64,000 bases of DNA, from positions 2,294,001 to 2,358,000 of the forward strand of contig JALJCS010000018.1 in assembly GCA_023055355.1 (NCBI GenBank). Direction: 5' to 3'. Made by a program: the position numbers and the translations under genes. This DNA is from Agelaius tricolor (lineage: Eukaryota > Chordata > Aves > Passeriformes > Icteridae). Position 1 is the stretch's first letter; each line of letters opens with the position of its first letter. Under the pieces are notes generated by a model. That model was given only the letters and a program-made list of their open reading frames with translations, was not told the origin of the DNA and made no database searches. Positions 1 to 12,192 of this stretch are shown piece after piece.

Positions 1-80
1 AAAATCCTAAGGAAAAGATTTTTTATGAAAAGATGTCCACGACAGATGCCATCTTATCAGAATGCTAATTTATTACTGTA

Positions 81-192
81 TATATGATATGATATGATAT
101 GATATGATATGATATATGATATGATATGATATGATATGATATGATATGATATGATAGAATGCCATACTATACTATACTAAACTATACTAAAG
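81..192. repeat. (GATAT)n microsatellite followed by (ACTAT)n
   Basis: A pentanucleotide GATAT array runs about 83-156 with one interruption. After a short spacer, a smaller ACTAT/ACTAA array runs at 165-192. Both are almost purely AT-rich, in contrast to the GC-rich surroundings. Confidence 0.95.
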
Positions 193-1582
193 AATACAGA
201 AAAGATATTTACAGAATGCTAAAAACATAATAATGAAAACTCCTGACTCTTTCCAGAGTCCTGACACAGCTTGGCCCTGATTGGCCAAAGAGCCAAAACA
301 ACTCCCAGCAGAATGCAATGGAACAATCACCTGTGGGTAAACAATCTCCAAACACATTCCACATGAGCACAACACAGGAGAAGCAAATGAGATAAGAATT
401 GTTTTCCTTTTCTCTCAGGCCTCTCGCTGCCTTTCAGCTTCCCAGGAGCAAAACCCTGGGTGAAGGGATCATGTCCAGGGGATGTGCACACACATGGGGT
501 GCTCACGGGGTTACCTGGAGGGGGTGGTTGGAGGAGGGAGCCCCTCCCTGGGCAGAAGGTGCTGCTGAAATCCAGGAGATTTCCTGAAGAGAGGCCCAAG
601 GCCTTCACCTCCTACCTCCAGGGCCTCTCCCTCCTTCCCTGTTGGACATTCTCTCCATGTTTTCATCTGGAAACAGCCCCACTGCCACTCCAGAGGTCCC
701 AAACTGCTTCAGCCTCGTTCAAACCAACCCAGCCTGGGCTGCCTGGGCCCTGCTCACAGGACAGAGCAGTTTTCCAAACATCCTGAAGGAACAGTTTGAT
801 CCTGGGGGATGGAAAAGGAGCTCCAGGAACCTGCTTAGTCTCACTCTACATTGTCCTTAGGATCTTCCAGCTGCCAGCTTAGCAAGGTCATCCCTGTTTA
901 CCCCAGGGAGAGCTGGGGAAGGGGTGTGGATTGCAGGATGGATCCCTGGTGCTGAGGACAAACCACATCCCTGTCCCTTCCTGCAGCTTCCCCAGCACCA
1001 CCATTCTCATTCCCTGAGGGATTACCCAGCTGCTGCTGTAGTGCAGAGCTCTTTCCAGGCACTTCAGCCCTTTCTCCACATTCCTGCTGGTATCCCAGCA
1101 CCCAGAAATGGGAGCTGAGCTCCCCAAAGCCTGGCTGGGGAGCCAGTCCCACACAGTCCCAGCTCCATCACTTGGAGAGTGCATCCCAAACAAGTGAGAA
1201 GCAGCAGGGAAATCGTTCTGTGGATAAAGAATTCCCAGTGGCCTCGTAGTGCCTGGAGCAGCAGCTCTGCAGCTGGAGTGGAGGACGTGCCCTGAGAATA
1301 GGGACAACCTGGGAATGAGCCCTTCCAAGCCCTTCCAGCCCATCCTGGCAGGCTGACCGTGTTTCCACAGCATTGAATATTGATCTGTGGGCTGGGAGGC
1401 ACTGGAATGACCTCTGTGCTGGAGCAGGAAGGGAGTGCCTGGAATGAGGCACAGCTTGGAGTCACTCAGGGCTGCCCTCATCACTCTCACAGCTCCTGAA
1501 AGGTGCCTGTGCTCAGCTGGCCCTGGGCTCTTTCTCCAGCAGCACTGACACAACCAGAGCACACAGCCTCAACTGTGCCAAG

Positions 1583-1811
1583 GGAAATTCAGGTTGGATA
1601 GCAGGAAAAAGTTTTTCACAGAAAGGTGATAAAGTTCTGGAATGGCTGCCCAGGGAGGTGGTGGAGTCCCCATCCCTGGGTGTGTTTAACAAAGCCTGGA
1701 TGTGGCACTGGGTGCCAGGGTTGAGTTGAGCTGTTGGGTTGAGGGGTTGTACTTGATGATCTTGGTGATCTCATCCAACCCATTAATTCTGTGATTTCTG
1801 TGATTCTGTGA
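1583..1811 (+). mobile_element. CR1 LINE 3' end fragment
   Basis: The sequence shows the typical CR1 3' region on the plus strand: aaaagtttttcacagaaagg, then the cccagggaggtggtggagtc segment, then the terminal gatgatcttggtgatctcat/ccaaccc segment, ending in short TTCTGTGA repeats. It is 5'-truncated and lacks any reverse-transcriptase part. Confidence 0.85.
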
Positions 1812-2787
1812 CTCAAGGACCTGCCAGCACCCAGTGTGACTCCACCCTGTCACCACCCTGTGCCCACCCCAGGACATGGGGATGTTGTTTCTGGGAGTCA
1901 AGCGAGCCCTGAGTCCACCCTGAGCATCATTTTCCTGCAGCTTCCCTCAGCAGCTGCCATGGAAATCCAGCCCTCTCCCAAACAAGGGCTGCTCCTGTCC
2001 CCTCCATGATTCACTCTCCTCATTCTGTTCACTGCTTGTGCTTGGCTGCTGCTCTCAGGGCATCCCCCTGCCAGTGATGCCTTGTGCAGGCTGCCCTAGA
2101 ACAGAGACCAGACAGAGCTAAAGAATAAAGCAGGGATTTATTAAAAGCCTTCAATGGATGCACCTTGGGCAGCACAAGAGCCCAGCCAGGGCTGCACCCA
2201 AGATGAACCAAAATGGTCAAAAAATGCACGGCCGGGCACGGGGTCTCTCCCTTGGATCAGTTCTGCTCCATTTGCATCTTGCAGTTCATTGTCCCATTCC
2301 AGCTTTAGCCCATGCAGTCCCATCCTGCTTGTTTTTCTCTCTTCAGCCCACGGGGTTTGTGCTCTGGGGCTGAGGTTTGGATCATTTGTCCTTGGTGCCC
2401 AGCTGGAGCAGGAATTGTTTTGTCTCCCTGCTCTGTGCACAGAGCTCACCATGCCATAATATGAAGCTCAGCCCCACACACTAAAGCAGCACAGAATCTG
2501 AAAAATATAAAAGCTGAGACCTGAGGCATCGCAAGGGCTGCTGATTCCTGCTTTTCTCCAACTGGAAAAAAATCACTGGACACCCTGACACACCAGTCTA
2601 GCCCTGCTGTGGGCTGCAGCCATGCTCCTGCCCGGTTCCAGGGATGGGATGGGGCAGCAGGAAACCACCTCTGCTCCTGTGGGAATGCTGTGAGTGCTCC
2701 ACAGTGCTGTGCTCATCCCATTCCCAGTGGATGCACTGGCAATGGGAATGGGGTCTCCTCAGCTTCACCAGCAGGGCAGAGTGCACT

Positions 2788-2872
2788 GATGGGCAGGGAT
2801 GGAATTCCAGGGTTTGATGGCCAGGGATGGAATTGCAGGATTTGATGGGCAGGGATGGAATTCCAGGATTTC
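2788..2872. repeat. Short tandem repeat, about 32-bp unit, nearly 3 copies
   Basis: Units containing ggcagggatggaattccagg and a tttgatgg segment follow one another directly, with only a few mismatches. Confidence 0.8.
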
Positions 2873-3749
2873 CCATGGGATTTGAGCTGGATCCATTGCT
2901 AGGGAAGCAACACAATCCTGGCCTGGGGCAGGCTGGGACACAGCCCTGTCTCCCTCCTAGGCAGGGGCTGCGTTTTCCAGCTGCCAGCAATTTCCATGAA
3001 AAACCTCATCAGTGCAGTCAAAACACGTTGGCTGAAACTGTGCAATTTTGAGGGGAAAAAAAAAAAAGATATTTTAAGCAATGTCTTGGTCAACAGATAG
3101 AAAACCTGGGGAGCCTGGAGGAAGAGATGTGGGAGATGGGGAATTTTAAAGGGAATTTTTGAGGGGCAGAAGAGCTTGCAAGGGTGGGTTTATGACAAGG
3201 CATGGTGGTGACAAAGTGGCCCAGACCTTGGTGTGGGGACAGGCACTGCAGTTGTGAGGAGCTGTCACATGTGGAAATTCCCAGCTTGGGAATACAGGGA
3301 GAGATCTGACAGGATCCTGAGCAAATCCCAGGATAAAGGAGCCACAGCTGCTGCCAGCCAGGCTCCGTTTTGCTCATTCCTGGCATCTGCAAACCAATTT
3401 TGCTGTGGCAGGTCCAGTTCCTGATAACATTTTTGTCTCCTAACCTGATTGTGCTCTGGAATGAAGTGGCCCAGGAGTTCATCAGTCCCAAAACGTCCTT
3501 GGGAGGCAGCTTTGGAGCCAGACTCAGAGGTGCCCAGCTGGAAATGGAGGAGCTGCAGCACTGCTGAGATCCAAGGTACTGTGAGCACATTTCTTGCTCA
3601 AGAGATCAGCATTTGATGCCCTGTCCCAAAAAAAGGGATTTTTTGGTGGGTAAGTTATTCCAGAGGTTCCTCAGCACGTGGTCAACCATGGGATGATGCT
3701 GTGGGTGCACCCAGATCCTGCAGGATGAGGGAGTGGAGCTCCAGAGTTT

Positions 3750-3950
3750 CTTCCCCTCTCCTGACCAGCTGAGACATGGAATAAGAATTCCAAATAGAGA
3801 GAAGCTGTGGCTGCCCCTGCATCCCTGGAAGTGTCCAAAGCCAGGCTGGATGGGGACTGGAGCAGCCTGGGACAGTGGGAGGTGTCCCTGCCCATGGATC
3901 TGATCCTTAAAGACCCTTCCAACCCAAACCAGTCTGGGATTCCATGATGC
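3750..3950 (+). mobile_element. CR1 LINE 3' end fragment
   Basis: The plus strand reads the CR1 consensus-like gctgtggctgcccctgcatc, then the gtgggaggtgtccctgccca core and cccttccaacccaaacc, ending with ATTCCATGAT. Its upstream 40 bases (ctgaccagctgagacatgga and neighbours) match those of the copy at 14850, so the shared element reaches back to about 3750. Confidence 0.85.
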
Positions 3951-4644
3951 AGTCATTGCCACAGCCCCAAATGCCTCCAGCACAGAGCATTCCTTGGAGC
4001 ACACATCCTCTCTCAAACAATTCAGGATTTTATCTTTTATGGTGATTTTGCCCAAATCAAAGAAAAAAAAAAAAAGAAGTACTAAAATATGTCTATTCCC
4101 ATCTTATTTTATTTTAATGGGATTAAGTATCCTTGTGCTATCAAAATGTCTGTTTCAACATTTGCAGGCTGAGGAATTTCTCTCTCTGTTCCAAATGACA
4201 TTTAGGAACAAAATTGAATCTAAGTGTTCCTTCTACTTGTGTTTGAAACAGTCCAAATTGCAGTGACGTATTTGGGCTTTGTTGACACGGAACATTTGGA
4301 TTAATCCAAAAGAAACACTTCCCGAACTTCATCTCCAGAAAACACTCAGACTTTGATGGGCCTGTTTCATTTGCAAATGAAGGGAAAAAAAAAAAGAAGG
4401 AGAAAAAGTCACATCCTCAGCATTTCCTGGGAAACTGCTGCTCCTTTCCTTCCCTGTGGTCTCTGAGGGCTGGGATGTGCTCCAGGGAGGAGCCAGCCAT
4501 GGGATCATGGGGCTGCTGGGGCTGCTGGTGCTGGGAACACTGGGGGGATGCAGTGCAGGTGGCACTGGGCAGACTGGGACTGGGACTGTGGCCCTGTCCC
4601 CAGCAGTGGGACCTCCCAGTCTGATCCAGGGGGGTTTTCTCAGA

Positions 4645-4762
4645 AACCCAGAGAAGCTGGAAGTGTCCAAGGCCAGGTTGGACAGGGCTTGGAGCAACCT
4701 GGGATAGTGGCAGGTGTCCCTGCCCATGGCAGGGGACAGAATGAGATGAGTTTTAACATCCC
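4645..4762 (+). mobile_element. CR1 LINE 3' end body, followed by an expanded tail
   Basis: The CR1 3' core is visible on the plus strand: gtccaaggccaggttggaca, then caggtgtccctgcccatggc, then ggacagaatgagatgagttt. It runs straight into CCATTCCATG repeats, which are the natural CR1 terminal octamer. The tail is listed separately because of its size. Confidence 0.85.
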
Positions 4763-5316
4763 ATTCCATGACTCCATGACTCTATGACTCCATGATTCCA
4801 TGATTCTATTATTCCATTATGCCATGAATCCATGACTCTATGAGTCCATGATTCGATGAGTCCATGATTCCATGATGCCATAATTCCATTATTCCATTAT
4901 TCCATCATTCCATGATTCCATTATTCCATCATTCCATGATTTCATGATTCCACGACTCCATGATTCCATAATGCCATGATTCCATGAGGCCATAATTCCA
5001 TGTTTCCATGTTTCCATGTTTTCATGATTCCATGATTCCATGAGTCCATGATTCCATGATGCCATGATTTCATGATGCCATGAGCCCATAATTCCATTAT
5101 GCTATGATTCCATAATTCTATTATGCCATGATTTCATTATTCCATCATTCCATGACTCCATGATTCCATGATGCCATGATGCCATGATTCCATGATGCCA
5201 TGATGCCATGTTTCCATGACTCCATGACTCCATGATTCCATCATTCCATGATTCCATGATGCCATGACTCCATGATTCCATGACTCCATGACTCCATGAC
5301 TCCATCATTCCATGAT
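4763..5316. repeat. Expanded CR1 terminal octamer array (ATTCCATG-type), about 69 copies
   Basis: The 8-bp unit TCCATGAT, with variants TCCATGAC, GCCATGAT and TCCATTAT, repeats for about 550 bp directly after a CR1 3' end. Normal CR1 copies end in only a few such octamers. Because 8 is not a multiple of 3, frames through the array give 8-residue protein periods on the minus strand; these are artefacts, not genes. Confidence 0.93.
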
Positions 5317-5670
5317 AAACTGTCCCAGAAGATGCCACCCGCCCTTCTCTCAGCCCTCAGCCCCAGTTCCTACAAGCCTGGCCACCAGAGGATCAGCCAT
5401 TACTGCATTCCAAGGCACAGGAAGCTTTGGACACTACTTCCAGCCAGGCCTGGAGCACGTCAGGAGCATTCCCAGCAGCTGGAGTCTTGTGGCCTGCAGG
5501 GAGCACCAGCATTGATGGGTTCAGGGGATGTCTCTGCTGCTGTGGGTCAGAGGAGCCTCAGCCTCGGGGCTCCTCTCCCATCCGTGGGTGCTGTTTGCTG
5601 ATCTGTGTCCTCCATCCATCAGCTGTGGGCTCTGTGTGCCAGGGCACAGCTCACTGGGAGAGATTTCACA

Positions 5671-6288
5671 GATCCCAGGATCACTGAGGTTGGAAAAGCC
5701 CTCCAGGATCACTGAGTCCAAACTGTGCCTGATCCCCACCCTGTCCCCAGCCCAGAGCACTCGGTGCCACCTCCAGCCCTTCCTTGGACACCTCCAGGGA
5801 TGGGGACTCCAAACCCCCCTGGGCAGCCCCTCCCAATCCCTGAGCCCCCTTTCCATGGGGAAATTCCTCCTGGTGCCCACCCTGAGCCTGCCCTGGCCCA
5901 GCCTGAGGCCGTTCCCTCTGCTCCTGTCCCTGTTCCCTGGAGCACAGCCCGGCCCCCCCGGCTGTCCCCTCCTGGCAGGAGCTGGGCAGAGCCACAAGGG
6001 CCCCCTGAGCCTCCTTTGCTCCAGGCTGAGCCCCTGCCCAGCTCCCTCAGCCTCTCCTGGGGCTCCTGCCCCTTCCCAGCTCCGTTCCCTGCCCTGGACA
6101 CGCTCCAGCCCCTCCAGGGCTCTCTGGCCATGAGGGCCCAGAACAGGACACAGCCCTCGAGGTCCCCCAGCAGTGCCAGCACAGGGGACAGGCCCTGCCC
6201 TGCTCCTGCTGTCACACTGGGTTTGATCCAGGCCAGGTGCCCACGGCCTCCTTGGACACCCCTGGGCACCCCTGGGCACCCCTGGGCT
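5671..6288 (-). mobile_element. CR1 LINE 3' fragment, copy A (about 618 bp)
   Basis: The antisense CR1 end begins cccaggatcactgaggttgg, continues through the CR1 3' region (minus strand gtggctctgcccagctcctg and similar) and stops near 6288. It matches the copy at 33876-34486 over its whole length with roughly a dozen differences by eye, and both stop at the same internal base. The open frames inside have no reverse-transcriptase motifs. Confidence 0.88.
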
Positions 6289-7449
6289 CGTTTCCCCCCA
6301 AGTCTGATGCTGCTTTATCCACTCAGGCAGGGCTGGAATTTTGCTGGAATTAATAAACCAGCAAGGCACAGGCCCTGCACTGTGTCCCCTCCCTGTCCCC
6401 CCATACTCTGGGAGATGTCACCAGGACAGGGTGGCAATTTTGGGGTGGGGTGAGGAGAGCCTGAGATATTCCCTCAAGAACAGGGCAGCTTCCAGCAATC
6501 AGCTACCAAGGAGCAGGCAAGGAGCAGGCAGCAGAGCTGTGGTGGCAGGGACGTGATGTCCTGGGGACAGGGGGACAGTGACTCACTGCAACCTCCTCGG
6601 GGGGAGGGAAGGCAGATGAACTCATGCTGCCAAAGAGGGGAAGGGGAATCAGATGGGTTTTGCAAATATATCAGGGGAGTCTCAAATACTGGCAAGAAAG
6701 TAGAAGCCATTAATAAATTAGGAAGAAGATTAAATTAATGATGACTCTCAAATGGCTGAAGCACTGCAGAGCCTTCTAAAATCTGCCTTTAACCAAGGAA
6801 AAAAAAAAAAAAGAAAAGGAAGAGAAGAGAAGCTAACGAGTTTCTGTGGACAATAAGAAAACAAAGGAAATCTTGTCAAATTATCACATTTGAACCTTAA
6901 GGAAAGGCAGGTGCAGCTGAGCAGGGCTGGGGCAGGCAGAGGGCCCGGGGTGGGACCAGGAATAAAGCAGAGCCCCAGAGTGGAGTTGTTTGAGTGAGAG
7001 AGGGGCAGGAAATGACCCGAGGGGCTGGGCAGGGAAGTGCAGCAGCTGCAGGAGGGACAGACAGCAGCAGCCACCACTGCAGGATCCATCTTCCACCCCC
7101 AGTGGGGAGCCCAGAGCCAGGGAGGCTGCTGGAAATAAAGGATTGGGGCAGGGCAGCAGCCCAGCAGCCACAGCCTCTGCAGGGGCTTTGCTCACCCAAA
7201 GGGAGGCTCTTCCTCCCTTTTTCCCCTCTGGAGCTGCCAGCTCGGTCCTGCTGCTTCCAGGGGAGCCACTCTGGGCTTCTGGGTCTGGGAATACACTGGG
7301 GGATCCAGAGAATCAGAGGAGATGGGGGAAAGTCCTCACTGGGCACAGAGATGGGAACAGCAGCTGTAGGCCCAGCTGCTGGATGGTTCTGGAATGGGAA
7401 TGTTGATTTCTAGGGCACCTGGACAAATGTGTTATTGCACAGGAATGGG

Positions 7450-7865
7450 AGAATCACTGAATGACAGAATATCCTGGGCTGCAAGGGACCCCCAGGGACC
7501 ATCAATCCAGCCCCTGGCCCTGCCCAGACCCCCCAGCAATCCCCCCTGTGCATCCCTGCTGTCCAAAGGCTCCTGGAGCTCTGGCAGCCTCGGGGCTGTG
7601 CCCATTCCCTGGGCAGCCTGGGCAGTGCCCAGCACCCTCTGGGGGGGAGAAACTTCTCCCAAAATCCAGCCTGGCCCTGCCCTGGCCCAGCCCCAGCCAT
7701 TCCCTGGGTGCTGTCCCTGTCCCAGAGCAGAGCTCAGAGCTCAGAGCTGTCCCTGGGGAGGAGCTGCAGCCCCTGCTGCCCTCAGGCTCCTCTGGGAATG
7801 AGCCAAGTGCCCTCAGCCAGGATGCCCCAAGCCTGACCCAGAGGGGCAGGACAGATCCCTCTCTC
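7450..7865 (-). mobile_element. CR1 LINE 3' fragment (second CR1 subtype)
   Basis: The antisense CR1 end starts gaatcactgaatgacagaat and continues with the CAGACCCCCCAGCAATCCCC, gctcctggagctctggcagc and tgggcagtgcccagcaccct segments. The same subtype occurs at 28083-28560. The 5' limit is uncertain by tens of bases. Confidence 0.8.
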
Positions 7866-9968
7866 TGAGCTGCTGGCTCTCTGCAGGATCAGGGAGGCCT
7901 GGCTGGCTCAGTCCCACATCCTCACCCCCATCAGGTTTCACATCATTTTGCACCATTTTCCCCAACAAATACAAGAACCATGGCTGGGTTTAGCCCAGAG
8001 CAGGGACTTTGGCCCAGGTTTGGCAGGGGAAGCCGTGCAGGAGAGAACCCCAGGCAGAGCCCTGGAGGAGCCCTGGAGGAGCCCTGCAGTGCCTGGGGCT
8101 GGGCTGGGGACACTGGGAGGCTGAGGCAAGGGGGGGATGCTGCAGGACCAGAATGCAGAGAGGGGTGGTTCCAGAGTGTCCCACGGCTCCTGTGCCCACC
8201 CTGCTGCTCTGGCAGCTGTTTCCCTCCACACCCACCCCAGCACGGGGACAAAAGGGGTCTCAGGGGCTCACTGAGGACCACCCCCAGCAGAGGGGACACC
8301 CCAGATGTCCCCAAGCATCCTTAGGGACCCAGCACCCTGCAGGGTCAGGCCTGGTGGTGCTGGCAGCAGATTCCCAGCAGGATCCCAGTGCCTGGGCACA
8401 GCTGGAGGCCCTGCTGGCCCCAGGAGCCCCAGGCACAGGGAGCTGCTGAGGGGCTGAGGGATGGGATTTGGGAGGCAGATGAGATGAACTCAATCTGTGC
8501 AGCTCTGCTGATCAATCACACAGGCAGGGCTGGATCCTCTGAGTGCCTGTAGGGTGGAACAGAGGAGGTGGAAATTGCTCTCTGGAGTTGGGGGGTCAGG
8601 GGGTGGGGAATGCCAGGGCTGCTGCCTCAGCTCCTCCTGCCCTCCATGGGGTCCTTCAGGGGCAGGGATGGGGCTGAGCCCCAGCCAAACGATGCCTGGC
8701 AGCAGGGGAAGCTCCTGGCCCATGGCTGAGGGTCAAGGAGCTCTGTGGGGACCATCTGGGATGAGGGGATGGAGCAGAGAACAGGGTGGGAAAAGGGCTG
8801 AGGAAGGTGGGATGGGACAGGTAAAACCTGCAAAGGTTGGACACATGAGAAGCTGAAAGCTTGAGAAATGCCAAGATTGGAATTTCTGTGGTGTCTGTGC
8901 TGTTCCAGACCCTTTTTGGCACCGTGGGATGTTCATCAGCCCTGCAGGGAGCTGCTCCTGGGGATGTCCAGGCAGGAGCCAGGGTGGGAGAGCCCAGGAG
9001 AAGGGAATGGGGTCCCTCCATGCAGAAACCCAGGCACAGGGATGGAGTTGCTCCAATAGCACAGGGACAGAGGATGTGGGGAGCCCTGGGGTTGGGATCC
9101 ACCCCTGCAGGCATCACCCCCATTCCAGGCACATCTCCAGGGCCATGGAGCTGCTGTGGGTGTCCCCTTCTCTGTCTGGAGCAGCACTGGTGGCTCTCAG
9201 GTGTCCCCCCTCAGTGTCCCCCCCTCAGCCCTGCTGTTCCTCGGGGCCTTGGGCAGAGCTGTGCCTCGTTCAGGCTCTTTATCTGTTTTCATTTTCTATG
9301 CACACCTCTGGGGCACTGCTCAGATATAAAATAATCAAAATGACAGTCCCCAGATAAAGGCCACTTCTGTTAGGAGCACGCCAGGCTCTCGTGGCAGAGC
9401 ACACAAATGGCAGTTTATTTTCTACCTCAGCACCTTTTGGGCCTTGCAAGTGTTGGATCCAAAGCAAAACCTCTTGCTCAGCTCTTTCCCACCTGTGAAA
9501 CGTGGTGCAGTGCATAAAGTTCAGAGGCAGGAGTGAATAACAGCGACTTTCATTAAGTGTCAAGTGAAAGCAGAGCCAGGCTGGAGCCTAATTCCAGTTG
9601 GGACCCGTTCAATAGCAAATTAACCTGCCAGTGATCTCCCAGGAGGCTGCTGAGCAGAGCAGGAGGAATAATTTGAAACCAGGTTTGGAGAGCTAGGTAA
9701 TATCTTTTTTATTAGATCAGTAGATAATTTGTAGCCAGATATTTATTCCGTGAGCCTCTGTGTGCGTGAGGAGCCCTCTGCCTCCCCCTGTCCCTCCCAG
9801 ATCCATGAAAACACCTCTGGATGTTCCATCCCAGGGGCCAGACCCCAGCAGGGGCTGGGGGTACCCCGGGAAGGGCAGGGGGCACTTTGGGTGTCTGTGA
9901 CCCCTCCCTGGCAGTGCCTGGGGCAGGGGACACAGAGCGAGGATGGCCACGGGGATGGCTGAAAAGGC

Positions 9969-10062
9969 TTTTTTTATTTTTTTTTTCCTTTTTTTCCCCC
10001 CTTTTTCCCCCCTTTTTTCCCCCTTTTTTTCCCCCTTTTTTCCCCCTTTTTTCCCTTTTTCC
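9969..10062. repeat. Pure polypyrimidine tract (T6-8 C4-6 units)
   Basis: Nearly uninterrupted pyrimidines run for about 95 bases in a 10-11-bp rhythm of T and C blocks. Confidence 0.93.
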
Positions 10063-10147
10063 CTGGATGCTGGCAGGGAGAGGCCGGGCGGGCAGTGCTG
10101 TTGCAGCATTACCTCACCAGCGCCGAGCCGCATTGGCTGCAGCCCGG

Positions 10148-10195
10148 GGAGGAGGAGGAGGAGGAGGAGGAGGAGGAGGAAGAGGAGGAGGAGGA
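10148..10195. repeat. (GGA)n trinucleotide repeat
   Basis: About 16 GAG/GGA triplets with one GAA occur 85 bases after the pyrimidine tract. Frames through it give poly-Glu or poly-Arg, with no sign of a real exon. Confidence 0.95.
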
Positions 10196-10744
10196 TGCTA
10201 TCTCCTGGCAACCCCCGCGCCTGTCACATCCATCAGGGCAGCGGATGCAGCCCCGGTGCCACGGGGGTCCTGCTGAGGAGGGCTCCCATCCCTTGGGATG
10301 AGCTTTTCTGGGGCTGTGGGGACAGGGATGGCAGCTCAGGGATGAGGGAACAGGAGCGAGGGCACTGTTGGGAAATCAGGCTGGAGAGGATAAGTCCAGG
10401 GGCAGAAATCCTGAGCTTGCCCCAGCTGATGGGTCAGGAACCCCCTCACCCCCAAGGAGGGGCTGCCGTGGCACTGAGGGTCCTTCCTGCAATTCCAGCT
10501 GGGATTCTGCCCATGCTGGGACACAGAGAGTGCCAGCACGGTGTCCCCAGGAGCAGGGAGCCCAGCAGAGCCCAGCTCCTGAGGAGCTGCTCCAGTCTGG
10601 CCTGGGGGATCCCTCTGCAGCCACAGCCAGGCCACTCTGCCTTCCTGAGTCCTCCAGCACCGAAGATTTTCACCTCTGCCTCCCAAAAGGGGCAGCATGG
10701 GGTGAAATGTCTGTGCCCTTTCTGCTGGGGGATGCAGCCAGTCT

Positions 10745-11055
10745 GCATCCATCCTCTGCCCATGGCCAAAATTCCTTCCTGAGCATCCATCCTCTGCCCA
10801 TGGCCAAAATTCCTTCCTGAGCATCCATCCTCTGCCTTTAGTCAAAATTCCTTCCTGAGCATCCATCCTCTGCCTTTAGTCAAAATTCCTTCCTGAGCAT
10901 CCATCCTCTGCCTCAGGCCAAAATTCCACCCTGAGCATCCATCCTCTGCCCAGAATTCCTTCCTGAGCATCCATCCCTGGCTCTGGCCAAAATTCCACCC
11001 TGAGCATCCATCCCTGGCTCTGGCCAAAATTCCATCCTGAGCACCCATTCCTGGC
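10745..11055. repeat. 38-bp minisatellite, about 8 copies
   Basis: Units begin GCATCCATCCTCTGCC and end AAATTCCTTCCTGA; the first two starts are at 10745 and 10783. Later units vary (CCTGGCTCTGGCC in place of CTCTGCCCATGGCC) and one is shorter. Confidence 0.92.
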
Positions 11056-11227
11056 TCTGAGCCCTCCCTGGGGGTTGGGACATCCCGGCAGGAGCAGCAG
11101 ACACCTGGGGATGAGAGGCAGGAAAAGCTGGGAATGGCCCTGGGGCTGCCAGGCACGGCCTCTGGAGATACCAGGAGAGCCTTCAGCCTCACCCAGTGCA
11201 CCAGCAGCAGCCTGGTCAGGGACTTGC

Positions 11228-11553
11228 ACTGGAATGGGAATGGGAGTGGGAATGGGAAAGGGAATGGGAGATGGGAGTGGGAGTGGGAATGGGAATGGGA
11301 ATGGGAATGGGAGTGGGAGTGGGAATGGGAATGGGAAAGGGAATGGGAATTGGGCATGGGAATGGGGGATAGGAATGGGGGATGGGAATGGGGGATGGGA
11401 GTGGGAGTGGGAATGGGAAAGGGAAGTGGAAAGGGAATGGGAAGGGCAATGGGAATGGGAATGGGAAAGGGAATGGGAGTGGGAGTGGGAAGGGGAATGG
11501 GAATGGGAATGGGAATGGGAATGGGAATGGGAGTGGGAGTGGGAATGGGAAGG
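11228..11553 (+). repeat. (GGGAAT/GGGAGT)n hexanucleotide array
   Basis: About 325 bp of GGGAAT and GGGAGT hexamers with scattered GGGAAAG and GGGGGAT variants. Regular runs of three G with 3-base spacers make the plus strand strongly able to form G-quadruplexes. The array starts about 170 bases after the 38-bp minisatellite. Confidence 0.95.
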
Positions 11554-12099
11554 AGGCACGGAGCAGTGCTGGGATGGACTGCAGGAGGAGCAGAGGGATG
11601 GGGAAGCAGGAGCAGAGCAGATCCAAGGGGATCCAAGGGGATCTTGGCTCCTCCTGAGCTGCTCTGAGCCATGGGCTCAGCTTGCAGCCGATTCAGCACC
11701 AGCCCCGCCAGGGCTGGAGGCGCTCGGCAGCCCCGGGACGCTCCTGGCAGCTCCGGCAGGGGCGGAGATGGCGCTGGAGAAGAGCCGCGATGGCCCCGCA
11801 GCTCCTGAGCATTCCTCAGCACTCCTGGGCTGCCGGCAGTGCGGGAGAGGGGAGGGCAGCGGGGAGGAGCGGGGGAGGGAGCGCCTGATGAGGAATCCGG
11901 GAATGGGAGGCAGACAGAAAAACTAATCGGGGATGATTGAGGGAGAGCGGGAGGATGAGTGAAAGATTGAGACACAGTGATAAAGAATATGTCAGACGGA
12001 CAGGAAAACTAATAAAGAATAATAACAGCCCCTGGCCCTGAGCAGCACCCGCACCCGCCTCGGGCTGAGCGGGGAGAGGTGGGGACAGGCGGGGTGTGA

Positions 12100-12192
12100 C
12101 AGCCACCCCTGCCCTGGGGACACACAGGGACACTGTGTGTGTGTGTGTGTGTGTGACACCCACCCCTGCCCTGGGGACACACAGGGACACGC
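12100..12192. repeat. Duplicated ~45-bp segment around a (TG)n run
   Basis: The sequence ccacccctgccctggggaca plus CACAGGGACAC occurs twice, separated by a (TG)12-like stretch at 12135-12157. Confidence 0.85.

Noticed and set aside
888..1562. 224-codon open frame on the minus strand
   Set aside because: No recognisable domain, ordinary composition of GC-rich noncoding DNA, competing open frames on both strands and no splice or promoter context.
5521..6453. Overlapping 186-282-codon frames on both strands, repeated at 33916-34567
   Set aside because: They lie in the non-coding 3' region of CR1 copies; there is no reverse-transcriptase motif, and the similarity between the loci is due to the transposon.
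11228..11553. Interstitial telomere sequence
   Set aside because: The unit is GGGAAT/GGGAGT, not TTAGGG, and no TTAGGG core is present.
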